Origin: Terrimesophilobacter bigeumensis
GTDB taxonomy: Bacteria; Actinomycetota; Actinomycetes; Actinomycetales; Microbacteriaceae
Length of the DNA stretch: 64,000 bases
NCBI RefSeq assembly: GCF_039537265.1
Contig: NZ_BAABAE010000002.1
Location: 359,503 to 423,502 of the forward strand
Direction: 5' to 3'
The position numbers and the translations under genes are program-made. Under the pieces are notes generated by a model, which was not told the DNA's origin, ran no database searches, and worked only from the letters and a program-made list of their open reading frames with translations. Below are positions 17,563 through 24,264 of this stretch, piece by piece; position 1 is the stretch's first letter; every line of letters starts with the position of its first letter.

Positions 17563-18864
17563 TCAGTGCTCGTGCGGCAACTGGGGATTCATTGGCGTCG
17601 TTGTGAACGCCTGGCGCCAACTGAGCTCGCGGCTCGCCTTCACCGTGCAGACCACGAGAGTGAGCCATCCGAACTCCACCAGGATCGAACTCTCGGCGAT
17701 CGACGTCAGGATGAGGGTGAGCAGCACCAACGCCGGCCAGGTGAAGACAACACTGCGCCGACGCGCGGCGAGCAGCCAGGAGCGCACGAAAGCGAGGGAG
17801 ACGAGCACCAGGAGCGCGATCAGGCCGACGAAACCGAGCTGGAGCCAGACATCCAGGAAAGCGTTCGCCGCCGACCCGGGGGCACCGCCGGGGATCCCGC
17901 GGATCCCGACGTACGGCACGATCTCGAGCCGCCATCCGCCGACCCAGCCCCAGCCCTCGAACGAATGGAGGGGAATGAGATCCCACACCCTTCGCCACAG
18001 GTTGAGGCGGTAGTCCGCTTCCTTCGTGGCATCGAGCAGGTCGATGATGCGAGCCCGGAACACCCAGGAGAGCACGGCAACGACAATGGCGGAACCGAGC
18101 AGGGTGAACTGCCAGAACCGGCGGCGCTCCGGCGAGGTGCGCCGCAGGCCGTAGAGGGCCAGTGCCGCCGCCGCCACGATGACCGTCGCACCCATCGCGA
18201 CGGGGGACTGCGAGAGCACCAGGCTGGCCGCCGCGAGAACGAGGGAGCCGACGCCGAGCCCGCGCGGGACCGACTTCGTCCGCAACTCGATCACGAACGT
18301 CGCGATGGCGACCATCGCGACGATGCCGAGCTGATTTCGGGCCCCGAAGATGCCCTGAAGCGGTCCCAAGTGGTCGAGGTTACCCGAGACCGAAAGGAAC
18401 CTGACCTGCACGTCGAGCAGCAGCCCTGCGACGATCTCCAGGACGAGAGAGGCGATCAGGGCGAACCGGAGGACATCGCCGAACGCCCTCACGAGCTGGA
18501 TGGTGTCGCGCAGCAAAGCGACCGCCACCCCGAGGATCGTGAACGCCAGCAGGTAGGCGACGCTGCCGAGAGTCACCCATTGGTAGCGACTCCAGAACAC
18601 CGAGATGACGGCCCAGCCGACGAAGACCATGAGCGAGATCGGCAGGAGGCCATTCCACTCGATCTCGCCGCGCCGGGAGATGAGCACGATCACCCACAGC
18701 GCGAGCAGGACGCCCAGGATGCCGAAGAACCCCGCCCAGCCGATCGTCTGCCGGATGGCGAACGAGCAGGCGGCCGCCCCGATCGTCGCCGTCGACAGCG
18801 CGGTCACGAACCGGGCGGAGGAGAGGAACGCGACGATCACATCGAAGCGCTGGCCGGACTTCAC
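17563..18864 (-). CDS. O-antigen ligase/polymerase family membrane protein
   Basis: A 433-residue protein with about 11 hydrophobic segments and a larger loop in the last third containing NLWRRVWDLIPLHSFEGWGWVGGW, split here as NLWRRVWDLI and HSFEGWGWVGG; this is the W-x-x-G-x-G-x-G region of the Wzy/WaaL family (PF04932). It shows paralogy to the next gene on the same strand, sharing the GWGWV motif and order of helices. It would act on undecaprenyl-linked glycan at the outer membrane face of the plasma membrane. It lies 10 nt behind its paralogue, so the two are one operon. Confidence 0.85.
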   Translation of the reverse strand: MKSGQRFDVIVAFLSSARFVTALSTATIGAAACSFAIRQTIGWAGFFGILGVLLALWVIVLISRRGEIEWNGLLPISLMVFVGWAVISVFWSRYQWVTLGSVAYLLAFTILGVAVALLRDTIQLVRAFGDVLRFALIASLVLEIVAGLLLDVQVRFLSVSGNLDHLGPLQGIFGARNQLGIVAMVAIATFVIELRTKSVPRGLGVGSLVLAAASLVLSQSPVAMGATVIVAAAALALYGLRRTSPERRRFWQFTLLGSAIVVAVLSWVFRARIIDLLDATKEADYRLNLWRRVWDLIPLHSFEGWGWVGGWRLEIVPYVGIRGIPGGAPGSAANAFLDVWLQLGFVGLIALLVLVSLAFVRSWLLAARRRSVVFTWPALVLLTLILTSIAESSILVEFGWLTLVVCTVKASRELSWRQAFTTTPMNPQLPHEH

Positions 18865-18874
18865 GGCGCGCCCC

Positions 18875-20200
18875 TCACAACAGTTCCCGTCGCTTGGTCT
18901 TGACCGCCACGATCACCAGGAAGGCGAGACCGTACTCGGTGATGAGCCTGCTCTCGGCGAGGGACTGCACCACGAGGGCGACGAGCAGCAGCAGTGGAAG
19001 GAGGGTGATCGCCGAGTAGCGCTGGGGGGCATCCGGGGCCTTCTGCGGTCGATCGACCGCGTGCTGCCAGGCTTTCACGAGCGCGGCGCCGACGAGCGCC
19101 GCGAAGACGATGAGGCCGACGAGACCGAGCTGGAAGGCGACATCCAGCCAGGTGTTGTGCGCCTGCAGCTGGCGCACACCCGAGCGGAAGACCAGGTCGT
19201 CGAAGGGGTCGGCCCAGGGGACCCAGTAGCTCACCCAGCCCCATCCGAACGCCGGGCGCTGCTGGGCGAGGTCGATGACCTTCGCCCAGATTCCGAGACG
19301 GCCGGTGAGGTCCGCGCTCTTGCCGAGCAGTTCGAGCAGTTCAGCGCGGAACACGATGAAGGCGGTGACGGATGCGGCGACCGCGACGACGCTCGCTCCG
19401 TAGACGACGAGCCTGCCGCGAGCGGTCCGCGCCCTGCGCACCATCAGGGCGATCACGAGCACGGCCGCGACGCCGACCACCGCGAGTGTCACCGTCGCCG
19501 ACTTCGTCATGAGGATCGTCGCGGCGGCGAGCACGAGCCAGACGGTGCCCCAGCGGCGGCTCACCGCCCCGGGCTGGCGCCGGGAGGAGGCGAGCTGGAT
19601 CGAGAACACGATGACCGCGAGGAGCGCGAGGAAGCCGAGGCTGTTCGCGTTGCCGACGATGCCCTGGATGCGCCCATCGCCGAACACGTCGAACAGCTCG
19701 TTGCGCGACCACATGAGCATACCCGGGATGCGGTCGTACGACTCGTAGTCGACGCCCGGCTGGCCGAAGAACGGGAGAAGGCGGTCGCGCAGCACGCCCG
19801 AGACGAACAATTCGAACAGGAGGGAGACTCCGAGCACGAAACGCAGGACGAGGCCGAGGCCGCGCAGGAGTTCGGCCCAGGTGAACGTCACCGCGAGGGC
19901 GACAGCGTTGATGACGATGATCCAGGTCGTGAACAGGCCGAGCGCCGTCGCCCCCGGATAGTGGGACCAGAAGATGGATGCCATGGCAAGCGCAAGGAAC
20001 GTCAACAGCGGGAGGGGCATCCCGCCGACGCCCCACCGGGCGCGCTGCAGCCAGAGAAGCCAGGCGGCGACGAGCGTGAGGGCGATCGTCAGGGCGCCGA
20101 AGAACCACCAGCCGAGCGCGAGACGCCACGCGTCGCCGGCCAGCAGCGTGAAGAGGACGAGCATGGAGAAGCCGAGGCGAAAGCGCGGGTTCTCCAGCAT
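18875..20200 (-). CDS. O-antigen ligase/polymerase family membrane protein
   Basis: A 441-residue Wzy/WaaL-family membrane protein (about 11-12 helices). The late extracellular loop has LAQQRPAFGWGWVSYWVPWA, then VRQLQAHNTWLDVAFQLG; the HNxxLD stretch is the conserved His-containing motif of O-antigen ligases. First gene of a two-gene operon with the paralogue at 17563-18864. The start codon has TAGGCT 6 nt upstream and no Shine-Dalgarno. Together with the gene at 6083-7444 the window encodes three such proteins, so several glycan chains may be handled. Confidence 0.87.
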   Translation of the reverse strand: MLENPRFRLGFSMLVLFTLLAGDAWRLALGWWFFGALTIALTLVAAWLLWLQRARWGVGGMPLPLLTFLALAMASIFWSHYPGATALGLFTTWIIVINAVALAVTFTWAELLRGLGLVLRFVLGVSLLFELFVSGVLRDRLLPFFGQPGVDYESYDRIPGMLMWSRNELFDVFGDGRIQGIVGNANSLGFLALLAVIVFSIQLASSRRQPGAVSRRWGTVWLVLAAATILMTKSATVTLAVVGVAAVLVIALMVRRARTARGRLVVYGASVVAVAASVTAFIVFRAELLELLGKSADLTGRLGIWAKVIDLAQQRPAFGWGWVSYWVPWADPFDDLVFRSGVRQLQAHNTWLDVAFQLGLVGLIVFAALVGAALVKAWQHAVDRPQKAPDAPQRYSAITLLPLLLLVALVVQSLAESRLITEYGLAFLVIVAVKTKRRELL

Positions 20201-20206
20201 GCCGCA

Positions 20207-20212
20207 AGCCTA
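20207..20212 (-). promoter_or_regulatory. -10 element (TAGGCT) for leaderless O-antigen-ligase operon
   Basis: On the minus strand TAGGCT is followed by 6 nt and the ATG at 20200; no ribosome-binding site precedes the start. The -35 region is not recognisable. Confidence 0.45.
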
Positions 20213-20314
20213 GTGGCGGGCAGTTCTGCGGCGGCGGGAGTGCATGCGTGTGGTGCGGGGCCGTTCGGAACACGCTGCGGGCGGCCGTCAGCGCCGCCGC
20301 GGCCACCGTCGGGT

Positions 20315-20405
20315 GTGAACGAAAACGAAGGGGAACCGCATGCGAACAACTCGTTCCGGCGCAAAACCGCCTGTTATGGTGCCGTTCTCCTTCGTTTTGG
20401 TTCAC
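20315..20405. repeat. Palindromic repeat element, copy 1 (91 bp)
   Basis: Begins GTGAACGAAAACGAAGG and ends with the near-complement TCCTTCGTTTTGGTTCAC, giving a stem of about 20 bp around a 50-nt centre. The centre contains TTCCGGCGCAAAAC, shared with the manA-internal copy at the same offset. It lies between the start of the O-antigen-ligase operon and manA, 90 bp before the manA ATG. Confidence 0.9.
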
Positions 20406-20495
20406 GCCCGGGGTGGTGTCGGAGCGGGGCTGGGGCGGGGCGGCATCCGGGTTGGTACGGTGAAGCGAGCACGCCGGCCGGTCAGGAGGAGCCCG

Positions 20496-21767
20496 ATGTT
20501 CGTCGCGATCACCAACACGCCGCGCGACTACGCGTGGGGCTCGCCGACCGCCATCGCGGAGTTGCTCGGCAGCCGGCCTTCGGGCGGGCCTGAAGCGGAG
20601 CTCTGGCTCGGCGCGCATCCGGGGTCGCCGGCACGAATCGTCGGAGCGGAGGATGCTGCGCCGGACTTGTCACCGTCTCTGCCGGCAACGGCGGCGACCG
20701 GCGGGGCGCGCGACCTGGCCGAGTGGATCGCGGCCGATCCCGAGGCGGCGCTGGGCGGGCATCCGCGACTTCCGTTCCTGCTCAAGGTGCTCGCAGCGGC
20801 GGGGCCACTGTCGCTCCAGGCGCATCCGGATGCCGCCCGCGCCGCTGCCGGGTTCGCGCGGGAGAACGCGCTCGGCATCCCGCTCGACGCTCCGAACCGC
20901 AACTATCGGGACGCGTACCCGAAGCCCGAGATCATAGTTGCGCTGAGCGAGCGGTTCGTGGCGCTGTGCGGATTTCGTCCGATCGAGGAGGCGTGGGCTG
21001 TGTTCATGGCGCTGGGGCTCGACGAACTCGCACCGCAACTCGACTCGCTGCCCGACCTCTTCGCCCGGCTGCTGAGCGGCGGCCCGGACGTCGACGCTCT
21101 CGTCGCGCGGGTCACCGCCGCTGCCGGTGTCACCGCCGCAGGCGCCGATCTCGTCGGCCGAACTAATTTGAAGGAGATCCACCCCCAAAGCGACCTTTCT
21201 GGCGCAGAACTGGGCGATTCTGATCGGAACTCCGTCGTTTTCGGCGCGCTCGAGACGGTTCGCACGCTCGCGCACTGGTTCCCGGGCGACACCGGCATCC
21301 TCAGCGCCCTGCTGCTCAACCGCGTCACCCTCGCGCGCGGCGAGGCGCTCTTCCTGCCGGCCGGCAACATCCACGCCTACCTGAGCGGGCTCGGGATCGA
21401 GCTCATGACAGCATCCGACAACGTGCTGCGCGGCGGGCTCACGCCCAAGCACGTGGACGTCGACGAATTGCTCGCCGTGCTCGACTTCACGCCACAGCCT
21501 GTGCCGTACCTCGAACCCGAGCGCACGGAAGGGCTCTCGGTATACCGGCCGGATGGCGCTGGTTTCGTCCTCGCACACGTGACGGCGGATGCCCGGCTCC
21601 CCCTCACCGGGCCGGCGATCGCCGTGTGCACGGGTGGAGGATTCGCGATCGATGGTGAGACGACATCCGGGGCCATTGTCCGCGGACAGGTGCTTTATGT
21701 CACGTCGGACGAGGGCGCACTTGCCTTTGCCGGCGCCGGCGACCTCTTCGTGGCGACGACTGCCTGA
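20496..21767 (+). CDS. manA: Mannose-6-phosphate isomerase, class I, carrying an embedded repeat element
   Basis: A 423-residue phosphomannose isomerase started at ATG 20496 behind AGGAGG. Zinc ligands of the type I family are present: Gln108 and His110 in LSLQAHPDAARA, Glu145 in KPEIIVAL and His293 in LPAGNIHAYLSG. It interconverts fructose-6-phosphate and mannose-6-phosphate and feeds manB and gmd. Residues 222-251 (RTNLKEIHPQ through RNSVVFGA) are encoded by a degenerate copy of the 91-bp palindromic element that also flanks the gene. They fall in a surface linker between the cupin halves, so the enzyme may tolerate them. The longer frame from 20340 runs through copy 1 of the element and is not used. 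Confidence 0.92.
   Translation: MFVAITNTPRDYAWGSPTAIAELLGSRPSGGPEAELWLGAHPGSPARIVGAEDAAPDLSPSLPATAATGGARDLAEWIAADPEAALGGHPRLPFLLKVLAAAGPLSLQAHPDAARAAAGFARENALGIPLDAPNRNYRDAYPKPEIIVALSERFVALCGFRPIEEAWAVFMALGLDELAPQLDSLPDLFARLLSGGPDVDALVARVTAAAGVTAAGADLVGRTNLKEIHPQSDLSGAELGDSDRNSVVFGALETVRTLAHWFPGDTGILSALLLNRVTLARGEALFLPAGNIHAYLSGLGIELMTASDNVLRGGLTPKHVDVDELLAVLDFTPQPVPYLEPERTEGLSVYRPDGAGFVLAHVTADARLPLTGPAIAVCTGGGFAIDGETTSGAIVRGQVLYVTSDEGALAFAGAGDLFVATTA
21158..21248. repeat. Palindromic repeat element, degenerate copy inside manA (91 bp)
   Basis: Aligns without gaps to copy 1 over 91 bp. Conserved parts are GAAC, GAAGGAGATCC, TTCTGGCGCAGAAC (copy 1: TTCCGGCGCAAAAC at the same position) and CTCCGTCGTTTTCG. 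The first bases are CCGAAC where the consensus is GTGAAC; this removes the TGA stop the element would otherwise place in the manA frame. Read in the second frame of the element. Confidence 0.78.
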
Positions 21768-21811
21768 CCTACCGGGCGGGTGCCGGGCACATGCTGAACG
21801 GCCCCACGGGC

Positions 21812-21902
21812 GTGAACGAAAACGAAGGAGATTCGCTGCGTTAGCGGCGAGTTGTGCCCGGGCGAGTGCGAAAGGGGGCAGACCTCCTTCGTTTTCGTTC
21901 AC
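21812..21902. repeat. Palindromic repeat element, copy 2 (91 bp, inverted centre)
   Basis: Perfect 17-bp ends GTGAACGAAAACGAAGG / CCTTCGTTTTCGTTCAC, extended by GGC/GCC outside. Read on the minus strand its centre matches the other copies (CTGCCCCCTTTCG, then CGGGCACAA), so it is inverted relative to them. It lies 45 bp after the manA stop and could also act as a transcript-end hairpin. Confidence 0.92.
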
Positions 21903-22038
21903 GCCATCACCACCGGCGCACGCGGAGTGGGGCGCTCGCTAACAGATCTGCTCCTCCACAGGGCGGCGGGAGTGACGTTGTCCACGGTTGGAGTGCACGA
22001 CGCCGGGCGGGGTCGCCGGGATGCACGACGCTGGCGGT

Positions 22039-23040
22039 ATGTTTCGTATTGCCGACGACATCCGGGAGGGTGGTGGCTTCCTGCGCCGTCGCGACCTCCT
22101 CGCGCTCGGCTATACCGACGGGTGGCTGCGCGCGGCGCTGCGCCTCCGCATGATCTTCCGCGTGCGGCACGGCTGGTACTCGGTGCCGGATGCGCCCGAT
22201 CCGGCCGTGCGTGCGGTTCGGGTCGGAGGCCGGCTGACCGGCATCGCGGCACTCGAAAGTTACGGGTTGCGAGTGCCGCGTCGCGACCGGGTCGACGTCG
22301 CGGTGCCGAGACACGCATGCAGACTGCGGCGACCGGGGGAGCGTCGTGAGCGACTCGTGGCCGGCGACGGCATCCGCACCCACTGGAGCGACCAGCGCGT
22401 AGCCGAGCTCGGCGACCAGTCTCGCTGGCGGGTCAGCGTCGACGACGCGCTTGCGCACATCCTGGCCACCGAGGGCCGCGACATTGCCGTGGCGTGCTGC
22501 AGTGCCGTCGCACATCGGTTCCGCTGGCCCGCACGGCGCATGGATGCGGTCTTCGCGCGTGCGCCACTGCGGGCGCGGCCCTGGCGCGCACTCGTCGAGC
22601 GGCGCGACGAGGCGCACGGGGAGACCTTTGCGCGGCTGTGGTGCGGTGACGCCGGGATCCCGTGGGAGCCGCAGCCGTACGTTCCGGGCGTCGGGCGGCT
22701 CGACGGTCTGGTCGCGCCGAACGTGTATGTCGAGATCGACGGAGGACAGCACGATCCGGCCTGGACCGGCGATGGCGTAAGCACGTTCGAGAAGGACCAC
22801 GCGCGTGACGCGGAGATGGCCCGTCGCGGCGAATGGGTGCTGCGGTTCAGCTATCGGATGTTATACACCGACTGGGCGGGCTGCCTCGCCGCGATCACAC
22901 GGGCAATCGACGACGACCGGGCGCTCACCGCCTACCGGAGGCGGCATCCGTATCGACCACGGCATCCTGCGCCGCGTCGTCGTGCCCGTCGCAGGGCCGC
23001 TTCGGTGCTGAACGAAAAAGAAGGAGATCCGCCCCACTAA
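22039..23040 (+). CDS. DUF559/AbiEi-antitoxin-like protein with VSR-type nuclease fold
   Basis: A 333-residue protein started at the ATG at 22039 (MFRIADDIREGGGFLRRRDL). The first 80 residues resemble the winged-helix AbiEi-type antitoxin domain (RRRDLLALGYTDGWLRAAL, then GWYSVPDAPDPAVRAV). The last third, GRLDGLVAPNVYVEIDGGQH followed by FEKDHARDAEMARRGEWVLR, is the PD-(D/E)XK-like DUF559/VSR fold with its D...ExDGxxH residues. Such chimeras are common orphan genes in Microbacteriaceae with no proven toxin partner; none is seen here. The last 11 codons and the TAA stop lie in copy 3 of the palindromic element, so the native C-terminus has been replaced or extended. Confidence 0.75.
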   Translation: MFRIADDIREGGGFLRRRDLLALGYTDGWLRAALRLRMIFRVRHGWYSVPDAPDPAVRAVRVGGRLTGIAALESYGLRVPRRDRVDVAVPRHACRLRRPGERRERLVAGDGIRTHWSDQRVAELGDQSRWRVSVDDALAHILATEGRDIAVACCSAVAHRFRWPARRMDAVFARAPLRARPWRALVERRDEAHGETFARLWCGDAGIPWEPQPYVPGVGRLDGLVAPNVYVEIDGGQHDPAWTGDGVSTFEKDHARDAEMARRGEWVLRFSYRMLYTDWAGCLAAITRAIDDDRALTAYRRRHPYRPRHPAPRRRARRRAASVLNEKEGDPPH

Positions 23041-23097
23041 CCCCGTTTTCGGCACAATGCGACGGGATGGACACCGATCTCCTTCATTTTCGGTAAC
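23008..23097. repeat. Palindromic repeat element, copy 3 (90 bp)
   Basis: Starts CTGAACGAAAAAGAAGGAGATC and ends GATCTCCTTCATTTTCGGTAAC. The centre has CGCCCC and TTTTCGGCACAATG. It covers the end of the DUF559 gene and the gap to the convergent glxA-type gene, where it would form a hairpin for both transcripts. Confidence 0.88.
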
Positions 23098-23105
23098 CCC
23101 AGCCG

Positions 23106-24065
23106 TCAGGAGGCGGCGCGCAGCGGCGCGCCGAAGGCGCGGCGGTAAGCGGTGGGGGTGGTCTGCAGCACCTTCAGGAAGTGATGGCGCATGACCGCGG
23201 CCGAACCGAAACCGGTCTCGGCGGCGATCTGCTCGAGCCCGAGCGAGGTCTCCTCGAGCAGTTGCTGTGCCCGAAGCAGCCGCTGTCGGTTGAGCCAGGC
23301 CGCCGGCGTCGTGCCGGTCTCCGCCCGGAACCGCCGGGCGAACGTCCGCGACGACATGAGCGCTTTGCGCGCGAGCTGGTCGATCGTGAGGTCCTCGCCG
23401 AGGTTCTCGAGCATCCACTCGGTGACGCCGACGAGCGAGTCGCTGCGGCATTCGACGACCGGCGACTCGATGTACTGCGACTGGCCGCCGTCGCGCTGCG
23501 GCGGAACGACCATCCGCCGGGCGATGACGTTCGCGGCCGAGGCGCCCAGCTCCTTGCGCACGATGTGCAGCGCGGCGTCGATCCCGGATGCCGTTCCGGC
23601 GCTCGTCACCACCCCCCGGTCCTCGACGAACAGCACGTCGGGGTCGACATCGGTGCCCGGGTACTGCCGCATGAGCCGGTCGGTGTGCATCCAGTGCGTC
23701 GTCGACCGCCGGCCGTCGAGGATGCCGGCCTGGCCGAGCACGAACGCCCCGCTGCACACGCTCAGCACCCAGGCTCCGCGTGCGGCTGCGGCCCGGATGA
23801 CGTCGAGGTAGCGTTCGTCGACCGCCCCGATCGAGTGGGCGGGAACCGCAATGAGGTCGGCGTCCGCCGCCCCGCTGAGGTCGTTGTCGATCATGAGGTC
23901 GAAGCCGAGGCTCGTGGGCACAGGGCCGGGCGTCGCCGTCACGATGCTGAAGTCGAAGACCGGCCCTCCGCTGTCACTGCGGTCGATGCCGAAGACTTCG
24001 CAGATGACGCCGAACTCGAACGGAGCGGTGCCGGGGATGGCGAGGAGGGCGATTTTCCGCAGCAT
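23106..24065 (-). CDS. GlxA family transcriptional regulator (DJ-1/PfpI-like plus AraC HTH)
   Basis: A 319-residue protein started at ATG 24065, behind AGAAGG. Residues 1-170 form a DJ-1/PfpI-like domain (KIALLAIPGTAPFEFGVICE, later VLSVCSGAFVLGQAGILDGR with the nucleophile-elbow Cys). Residues about 215-315 are an AraC-type double helix-turn-helix (LTIDQLARKALMSSRTFARR, then LGLEQIAAETGFGSAAVMRH). Regulators of this class sense small ligands and usually act on nearby transport or catabolic genes. No obvious target lies next to it except the small peptide gene on the opposite strand. A palindromic operator candidate covers its own promoter, which suggests autoregulation. Confidence 0.9.
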   Translation of the reverse strand: MLRKIALLAIPGTAPFEFGVICEVFGIDRSDSGGPVFDFSIVTATPGPVPTSLGFDLMIDNDLSGAADADLIAVPAHSIGAVDERYLDVIRAAAARGAWVLSVCSGAFVLGQAGILDGRRSTTHWMHTDRLMRQYPGTDVDPDVLFVEDRGVVTSAGTASGIDAALHIVRKELGASAANVIARRMVVPPQRDGGQSQYIESPVVECRSDSLVGVTEWMLENLGEDLTIDQLARKALMSSRTFARRFRAETGTTPAAWLNRQRLLRAQQLLEETSLGLEQIAAETGFGSAAVMRHHFLKVLQTTPTAYRRAFGAPLRAAS

Positions 24066-24073
24066 GGCATCCT

Positions 24074-24130
24074 TCTGGCAGCATTCGGTCGAATACTGGC
24101 AATCCTGCCACTCCTGGCAGTATCGGTCAA
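24074..24130 (-). promoter_or_regulatory. glxA-type gene promoter with TGGCA/TGCCA operator array
   Basis: On the minus strand TTGACC (24130-24125), 17 nt and CAGGAT (24107-24102) form a promoter. Over it lie CTGGCA at 24074, CTGGCA at 24096, TGCCA at 24106 and CTGGCAG at 24114; 24093-24123 is a near-perfect inverted repeat (ATACTGGCA / TGGCAGTAT). Likely binding site of the AraC-type regulator itself. Confidence 0.5.
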
Positions 24131-24134
24131 GACA

Positions 24135-24140
24135 TAGATT
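24135..24140 (+). promoter_or_regulatory. -10 element (TAGATT) for the 35-aa peptide gene
   Basis: TAGATT is followed by 7 nt and the ATG at 24148, with no Shine-Dalgarno, matching the leaderless pattern of other starts in the window. It lies just outside the TGGCA operator array. Confidence 0.4.
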
Positions 24141-24147
24141 TACTGCC

Positions 24148-24255
24148 ATGATCCTCCTCGCCCTCATCGCCGCCCTCGCCGCCGCCGGGTTCGCCGCCAC
24201 CGTGGTGGTCGCCTCGCGCGACGGCTACCGGCGCATCCCCACACGCCCCCGCTAA
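24148..24255 (+). CDS. Small single-pass membrane peptide (35 aa)
   Basis: Encodes MILLALIAALAAAGFAATVV followed by VASRDGYRRIPTRPR. The first 22 residues are one transmembrane helix and the last 12 are basic, so the C-terminus should face the cytoplasm. The ending RDGYRRxPTR recurs, to my recollection, in short unannotated actinobacterial membrane peptides, which supports a real gene. A TAGATT element 7 nt upstream supports leaderless expression. It sits between the GlxA-type regulator (divergent) and galE, whose -10 overlaps its stop codon. Function unknown. Confidence 0.55.
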   Translation: MILLALIAALAAAGFAATVVVASRDGYRRIPTRPR

Positions 24256-24258
24256 CCT
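24253..24258 (+). promoter_or_regulatory. -10 element (TAACCT) for leaderless galE
   Basis: TAACCT begins on the stop codon of the preceding 35-aa peptide gene and is followed by 6 nt and the galE ATG. No ribosome-binding site is present, which fits leaderless translation. Confidence 0.5.
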
Positions 24259-24264
24259 TGTGGC

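Noticed and set aside
20340..20495. N-terminal extension of manA starting at 20340
   Set aside because: The extension is read through the palindromic repeat, has no family similarity, and a good AGGAGG precedes ATG 20496.
18605..20593. A 662-codon plus-strand frame across the O-antigen-ligase-like operon
   Set aside because: Hydrophilic, low-complexity shadow of two convincing membrane proteins on the other strand; it also runs through repeat copy 1 into manA in another frame.
22039..23040. Complete type IV toxin-antitoxin (AbiE) system
   Set aside because: Only an AbiEi-like N-terminal domain fused to a nuclease-like fold is seen; no AbiEii-type nucleotidyltransferase is adjacent.
20315..23097. 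CRISPR-like array from the four repeated elements
   Set aside because: Spacing is irregular (hundreds of bp), genes lie between copies, and no cas gene is present.
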